DNA from: Acidobacteriaceae bacterium
GTDB lineage: Bacteria; Acidobacteriota; Terriglobia; Terriglobales; Acidobacteriaceae
Assembly (NCBI GenBank): GCA_030040395.1
Contig: JASHTU010000080.1
Coordinates: 1-19,578, forward strand
Direction: 5' to 3'
DNA: 19,578 bases
The position numbers were made by a program, and so were the translations under genes. This document shows positions 16,109-19,578 of this stretch, in pieces. Below the pieces are notes generated by a model. The model saw only the letters and a program-made list of their open reading frames with translations. It ran no database searches and was not told the DNA's origin. The number at the start of each line of letters is the position of its first letter. Position 1 is the stretch's first letter.

Positions 16109-16139
16109 GAGACCTGCAACACGGAAGGCGGCGGGGAGC

Positions 16140-16156
16140 AAAAAGCCGCAGGCGGC
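16140..16156 (-). terminator. Terminator-like hairpin facing the minus strand
   Basis: Read on the minus strand, GCCG-CCTG-CGGC (16145-16156) forms a 4-bp stem and is followed by five T residues (complement of A at 16140-16144). It lies in the 69-base gap between the ankyrin and hutI genes. There is no minus-strand gene for it to end, so it may stop antisense transcription or simply be chance. Confidence 0.22.
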
Positions 16157-16177
16157 AAAAAGGATTAGAACTCCTAA

Positions 16178-17533
16178 GTGAAATCTATGTCCGATCCCGG
16201 CGCGTCTCCCGGTCTCGAGTTCGAAAACCAAACCCACATGACCACCGATCAAGCAGCGGGCGCGCCTGCGCCCGGCGAGCGGGGGCAAGGCCGTCCGTTG
16301 ATCGTGGTCAACTGCGGCCAACTGCTGACTCTGGCTGGGCCAGCCAGGCCGCGCGCCGGCGCCGAGTTGCGGGAGCTGGGCGTGGTTCGCAACGCAACCA
16401 TGGTTGTGGAGAACGGCCGCATCTCCGCGATTGGATCGTATCGCGAACTTTCCCCGCAACTGTCGCGCGGCGTAGACGCAATCGACGCCGGCGGCCGGGC
16501 CGTCCTGCCGGGATTTGTGGACGCGCATACCCACCTGGTCTTCGGCGGCAACCGCATCGGCGATTTCGAGCAAAGAATCGCGGGCCGCACCTATCAGGAG
16601 ATTGCCGCCGCCGGAGGCGGCATTGCCTCCACGCTCGAAGCCACGCGCAAGGCCAGCGCCGAAGAACTGCTGCGCGCCGCCAAACGCCACGCGCAATGGT
16701 TTCTGGCCGGCGGCGCCACCACCATCGAGGCCAAATCGGGTTATGGGCTCAGCGCAGAGGCGGAGCTGAAAATCCTCGACGTGCTGAAATCGCTCCGCGA
16801 GCGGACGCCGCTGCGTATTGTGCCCACGTTGCTGGCGGCGCACATGGTCCCCCCGGAATTTCGCGACCACCGCGAAGCATATTTGCAGATCATTATGGAT
16901 CGGCTCATTCCCCAGGTTGCGGAGGGTTCGCTGGCGCGGTACTGCGATGTTTTCTGTGACGATCATGCATTCACCCTGGAAGAGGCGCGGCGAGTCCTGC
17001 TGGCGGCTAAGCGAAACGGTTTGGGCCTGCGCATGCACGTAGAGCAGTTTCGCGCGGACGGCGGCGCAAAGCTGGCCGCTGAGCTGGGCGCTAACACCGC
17101 GGACCATCTGGAGTGCACCAACGCGGAAGGCTTCGAGGCCCTGCGCAATGCCAGCGTACAGCCCGTGCTACTGCCCGCATCCGTTTTTGCGCTCAGCCGC
17201 ACGGAGTATCCTAATGCGCGCGCCATGATCGCCGCCGGCCTCGCGCCGGTGATCGCCTCGGACTTCAATCCCGGGTCGTCGCCGACAACTTCGATGCCGT
17301 TCATCATTTCCCTGGCGGCGCTCTATCTGCGCATGCTGCCCAGCGAGGCTATCGTGGCCTCCACCATCAATGCCGCGGCAAGCTTGGAGATGGCGCAGGA
17401 AGTGGGTTCTCTCGAACCGGGCAAACGGGCCGACTTTGTCATTCATGAATGCGAAGACTACCGCGAACTCGCCTACTTTATCGCAGCGCCCATTCGTCCG
17501 CGCGTTTTTGTGGGGGGCGTTGAAGCGATTTAG
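16178..17533 (+). CDS. hutI: Imidazolonepropionase
   Basis: HutI hydrolyses 4-imidazolone-5-propanoate to N-formimino-L-glutamate, the third step of histidine degradation, in the cytoplasm. Motifs are those of the amidohydrolase-fold enzyme: LPGFVDAHTHLVFGGNR with metal ligands H117 and H119, a substrate-binding EQRIAGRTYQEIAAAGGGI, IEAKSGYGL, HVEQF with H287, TADHLE, and ASDFNPGSSPTTSMPF with D362. The open frame gives 451 aa, about 35-45 more than typical HutI; residues 1-40 are unlike the family. The GTG at 16178 is used because AAGGA lies 13 bases upstream; ATG at 16187 or 16238 has no better site, so the start is uncertain. No hutH or hutU is within the window. Downstream are an M20 amidohydrolase and hutF, forming a histidine utilisation cluster. 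Confidence 0.93.
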   Translation: MKSMSDPGASPGLEFENQTHMTTDQAAGAPAPGERGQGRPLIVVNCGQLLTLAGPARPRAGAELRELGVVRNATMVVENGRISAIGSYRELSPQLSRGVDAIDAGGRAVLPGFVDAHTHLVFGGNRIGDFEQRIAGRTYQEIAAAGGGIASTLEATRKASAEELLRAAKRHAQWFLAGGATTIEAKSGYGLSAEAELKILDVLKSLRERTPLRIVPTLLAAHMVPPEFRDHREAYLQIIMDRLIPQVAEGSLARYCDVFCDDHAFTLEEARRVLLAAKRNGLGLRMHVEQFRADGGAKLAAELGANTADHLECTNAEGFEALRNASVQPVLLPASVFALSRTEYPNARAMIAAGLAPVIASDFNPGSSPTTSMPFIISLAALYLRMLPSEAIVASTINAAASLEMAQEVGSLEPGKRADFVIHECEDYRELAYFIAAPIRPRVFVGGVEAI

Positions 17534-17536
17534 TTG

Positions 17537-17773
17537 CTAGCTTCTAGCCCCTAGCTATCTGCTACTGACTTGCTTGCTGCGCTCTCTTGCCGCTTCAGGC
17601 TTCTAAGGGGTCATGGTTAAGTACGGAAGAGCTAGAAGCTAGGAGCTATAGCACTTCTCCTTCTGCTATACACCGAAGCCGGAAGCCGCGTGGCGATTCC
17701 CTCAAAGAATCGCCACCTAGCATCGAAATTGCAAGGGCTACGTGGGAAGGAGAAGTGCTCTAGAAGCTAGAGG
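17537..17773. repeat. Nested fold-back repeat element between hutI and the M20 gene
   Basis: CTAGAAGCTAG occurs at 17632-17642 and 17760-17770, and its exact reverse complement at 17537-17547. Inside lies a perfect 14-bp inverted repeat, AGCACTTCTCCTTC (17650-17663) with GAAGGAGAAGTGCT (17746-17759). Within that is a perfect 10-bp hairpin, GTGGCGATTC (17690-17699) with GAATCGCCAC (17707-17716), loop 7. The element fills nearly the whole 248-base gap. It has no open reading frame and no transposase. It resembles a small non-autonomous or REP-type intergenic repeat. The right-hand copy runs into AGAGG, which is the ribosome binding site of the next gene. Confidence 0.75.
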
Positions 17774-17781
17774 CTGAATAC

Positions 17782-18933
17782 ATGAGCAGAGACCCGCGGA
17801 TGCAGACAGCAAAAGAGATCCTACGCACATTAGTGGCGATTCCAAGCGTCAGCTCCATGTCGAACACCCGCCTCCTCGATGCGGTGGAAAGGACTCTGGC
17901 GCCGCAGGACTGGTTTATGTTGCGTTTGCCCTATGTCGCCACCGACGGCATTGAAAGAGCCAACATGCTTGCGCTTCCGCGCCGGTTTCAAGGCGCTCTC
18001 CCAGAGGTCGAGTTGCTCTTTGTGTGCCACACCGATACCGTGCCGTTTCAGAGTCAGTGGACGGATGCTACCGAGCTTCGGGAACGAGCTGGCGCTCTGC
18101 ATGGCTGCGGCGCTTGCGATGTGAAAGGTGCGATGGCGGGGTTGCTAGCTGCTGCGCTCGCGGTGAATCCCGAGGCTCTGCCCGCGCCGGTGGCGTTTGC
18201 GTTCACCGCGGAAGAGGAGATCGGATGCATTGGAGCCACGCGGCTTGCAGCCAGCGGCGCTATCCGCGCGCGCCGCGCCGTGGTTTGCGAGCCCACCTCC
18301 CTGCGTCCCGCCACCGCGGGCAAGGGCTACGGATTGGCCGAGGTGCGCCTCATGGGGCGCGAGGCGCACAGCGCCTTTCCAGCCAGGGGAGTTTCGGCCA
18401 TTCATGCGGCGGCCGAACTCATTGTTGCGCTCGAGCAATGGCAGCGGAGCGGCGACAAGCCCCGCGATCTACGTTTCAACCCCCCGTACACCACCTTCAA
18501 CGTCGGCGTTATTCACGGCGGAACGGCCAAGAATATGGTTCCGGGAGAGTGTACATTCCTGGTCGAATGGCGCCCGCTGCCCCATGAAGATCCAATGCAT
18601 GGCGGCGAGACAGTGCAGCGGTTGGCCGCCGAGGTTGCGGTGAGAAATCCTGGATGCGCCATCGATGTACGTATTTTGCGCGCCGACGCGGGCTTTCGCA
18701 ATCCCTCCAGCTCCGGCTTGGGCGCGGCGCTCAGCCGGATTCTCGGCCGTCCTGAAACCGGCATCTCTTTCGGATCGGAAGCCACGCGCTTTGCGGGCTT
18801 AGTGGACGAAGCCGTGGTTGTCGGTCCCGGCGATATGGAGACAGCTCACAGCGAGCGCGAGTACATTCCCGAGGATGAATTGAAAGCATGGACCGAAGCG
18901 GTGAAGCATCTTTTGCTCCATCCGGCGGCATAA
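17782..18933 (+). CDS. M20 family amidohydrolase (ArgE/DapE-like), possible N-formylglutamate deformylase
   Basis: This 383-aa cytoplasmic zinc amidohydrolase belongs to peptidase family M20. The active-site set is complete: CHTDTVPF (H83, D85), GCGACDVKGAMAG (bridging D113), TAEEEIGCIGA (general base E145 and ligand E146), CEPTSL (E170), REAHSAFP in the dimerisation domain (H196) and AHSEREYIPEDE with the last ligand H356. This matches acetylornithine deacetylase and succinyl-diaminopimelate desuccinylase, which cleave N-acyl amino acids. It sits between hutI and hutF on the same strand, and no arginine or lysine gene is near. HutF produces N-formyl-L-glutamate, so deformylation of that N-acyl glutamate is a reasonable role (inference). 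AGAGG eight bases upstream supports ATG 17782. An acetylornithine deacetylase remains the main alternative. Confidence 0.88.
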   Translation: MSRDPRMQTAKEILRTLVAIPSVSSMSNTRLLDAVERTLAPQDWFMLRLPYVATDGIERANMLALPRRFQGALPEVELLFVCHTDTVPFQSQWTDATELRERAGALHGCGACDVKGAMAGLLAAALAVNPEALPAPVAFAFTAEEEIGCIGATRLAASGAIRARRAVVCEPTSLRPATAGKGYGLAEVRLMGREAHSAFPARGVSAIHAAAELIVALEQWQRSGDKPRDLRFNPPYTTFNVGVIHGGTAKNMVPGECTFLVEWRPLPHEDPMHGGETVQRLAAEVAVRNPGCAIDVRILRADAGFRNPSSSGLGAALSRILGRPETGISFGSEATRFAGLVDEAVVVGPGDMETAHSEREYIPEDELKAWTEAVKHLLLHPAA

Positions 18934-19162
18934 CTGTCCGGCGTTGAACCGGCGATCCAGCGCCCGTTCCTCCGCTCATTTGCGCGCCAAGCCCGCTGAG
19001 AAAATGGGAATGCCGGTTTCATGGAGGCAATCGCCGCGCGATGCGCTGCACTTCTACCCTCCGCAGCCGCTACCATTTTCGAAGCGCCCCCGTTTCCAGG
19101 GCGAGTTACACCATGTGCTACTGCCGGAAACGCGCCTAACTTCGCTTGGAGTCATAGCGGCA
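18934..19162 (+). other. Gap between the M20 gene and hutF, partly open in the hutF frame
   Basis: No promoter, hairpin terminator or repeat stands out here. The frame of hutF is open from ATG 19004 through 19162, and would encode about 53 extra residues (for example ALHFYPPQPLPF and LHHVLLPETRL) with no resemblance to HutF N-termini. No ribosome binding site precedes 19004. I treat it as non-coding. Confidence 0.4.
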
Positions 19163-19578
19163 ATGCCTACGTTGTATCTTCCCGATCTTATCTACGCTGG
19201 TGACGCGTTCCGTTCCGGCGAGGGACTCCTCGTCGGCGACGACGGCGTCATTCTCCGGATAGGGTCCGGTTTGCCGACCGGCGGCGCGGCGATGGTGAGA
19301 ATGCCGGGCAAGGCGCTGCTTCCGGGGCTCGTCAATGCGCATTCGCATAGCTTTCAGCGGTTGATTCGCGGCTCCGCCGAGCATTGCGGGCCCAACGGGG
19401 ATGATTTCTGGGCATGGCGCAACCTGATTTACCAAGCCGCGTCGCGTCTCGAACCAGAAGACGTCTTCGACGTGGCGCGCATGGCTTTTCTTGAAATGGC
19501 GCTCTCGGGAATCACCGCGGTGGGCGAGTTCCATTATGTGCACGCGCGGCCCGATGGCGCGCCCTACGACGATCCCAA
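19163..19578 (+). CDS. hutF: Formimidoylglutamate deiminase, 5' part only
   Basis: HutF converts N-formimino-L-glutamate to N-formyl-L-glutamate and ammonia, the step after HutI in one branch of histidine degradation. The window holds the first 138 codons and the gene runs off the edge. Diagnostic blocks are LLPGLVNAHSHSFQRLIRG with the metal-binding HSH, GDDFWAWRNLIYQAA, and FLEMALSGITAVGEFHYVH, which match the HutF series NxHSHxFQR, FWxWR and EFHYxH rather than guanine or other deaminases. The ATG at 19163 gives a normal N-terminus, but the nearest purine stretch (GGAG, 19148-19151) is about 11 bases upstream, so the ribosome binding site is weak. The same frame is open from ATG 19004. The gene lies 229 bases after the M20 gene. 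Confidence 0.9.
   Translation, partial: MPTLYLPDLIYAGDAFRSGEGLLVGDDGVILRIGSGLPTGGAAMVRMPGKALLPGLVNAHSHSFQRLIRGSAEHCGPNGDDFWAWRNLIYQAASRLEPEDVFDVARMAFLEMALSGITAVGEFHYVHARPDGAPYDDP

Noticed and set aside
15590..17107. 505-codon minus-strand open frame across the ankyrin and hutI genes
   Set aside because: It spans two well-supported genes and their gap, is rich in Arg/Gly/Ala with no recognisable motif, and is explained by GC bias.
17537..17773. CRISPR array or attachment site
   Set aside because: The repeats are inverted as well as direct, few, and irregularly spaced, with no integrase or cas gene nearby.
19004..19162. Upstream in-frame extension of hutF from ATG 19004
   Set aside because: It has no ribosome binding site and no likeness to HutF N-termini, while ATG 19163 gives the usual protein start.

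Overview
The window is GC-rich bacterial chromosome and most probably comes from an Acidobacteriota member of the soil Terriglobia type. The evidence is the gene mix. It has a very large TonB-dependent receptor with an N-terminal carboxypeptidase-regulatory-like domain, a secreted DUF1592-type c-heme protein next to a Tat-exported DUF1552 protein, an exported ankyrin protein, a variant exported creatininase, and a small Cys-cluster membrane protein. Placement rests on recalled family distributions, not on a marker gene, so it is an inference.

Left part (1-4601). The 3' end of a metallophosphoesterase gene is followed by an unrecognised 156-aa gene (654-1124, +). A membrane protein that joins a five-cysteine N-terminal cluster to a DUF1761 domain lies at 1248-1979 (-). 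A secreted GH78-type alpha-L-rhamnosidase follows (2151-4601, -). Directly upstream of the rhamnosidase, on the same strand and in its reading frame, lies a decayed fragment of a cytochrome c oxidase subunit II gene (about 4662-4940). A naive gene call would fuse it to the rhamnosidase.

Middle (4602-16108). The region 4941-5449 holds short direct repeats and leads into the 1252-aa TonB-dependent receptor (5450-9208, +). The 319-base gap after it contains a GC hairpin, a 13-base direct repeat with a 32-base period, and three consecutive hairpins. Then comes a tightly spaced co-directional run: exported creatininase-like protein, di-heme DUF1592-type protein, Tat-exported DUF1552 protein and exported ankyrin protein (gaps 33, 29 and 69 bases). 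All four carry export signals, so the run looks like one periplasmic or cell-surface module of unknown function.

Right part (16178-19578). Imidazolonepropionase (hutI), an ArgE/DapE-like M20 amidohydrolase and the start of formimidoylglutamate deiminase (hutF, cut by the window edge) are co-directional. HutI and HutF are consecutive steps of histidine degradation, and HutF yields N-formylglutamate. The M20 enzyme between them is a plausible unrelated substitute for the N-formylglutamate deformylase HutG. The hutI-M20 gap holds a nested fold-back repeat element (17537-17773) that also supplies the M20 ribosome binding site.

No tRNA, rRNA, CRISPR array, transposase or phage gene was recognised.
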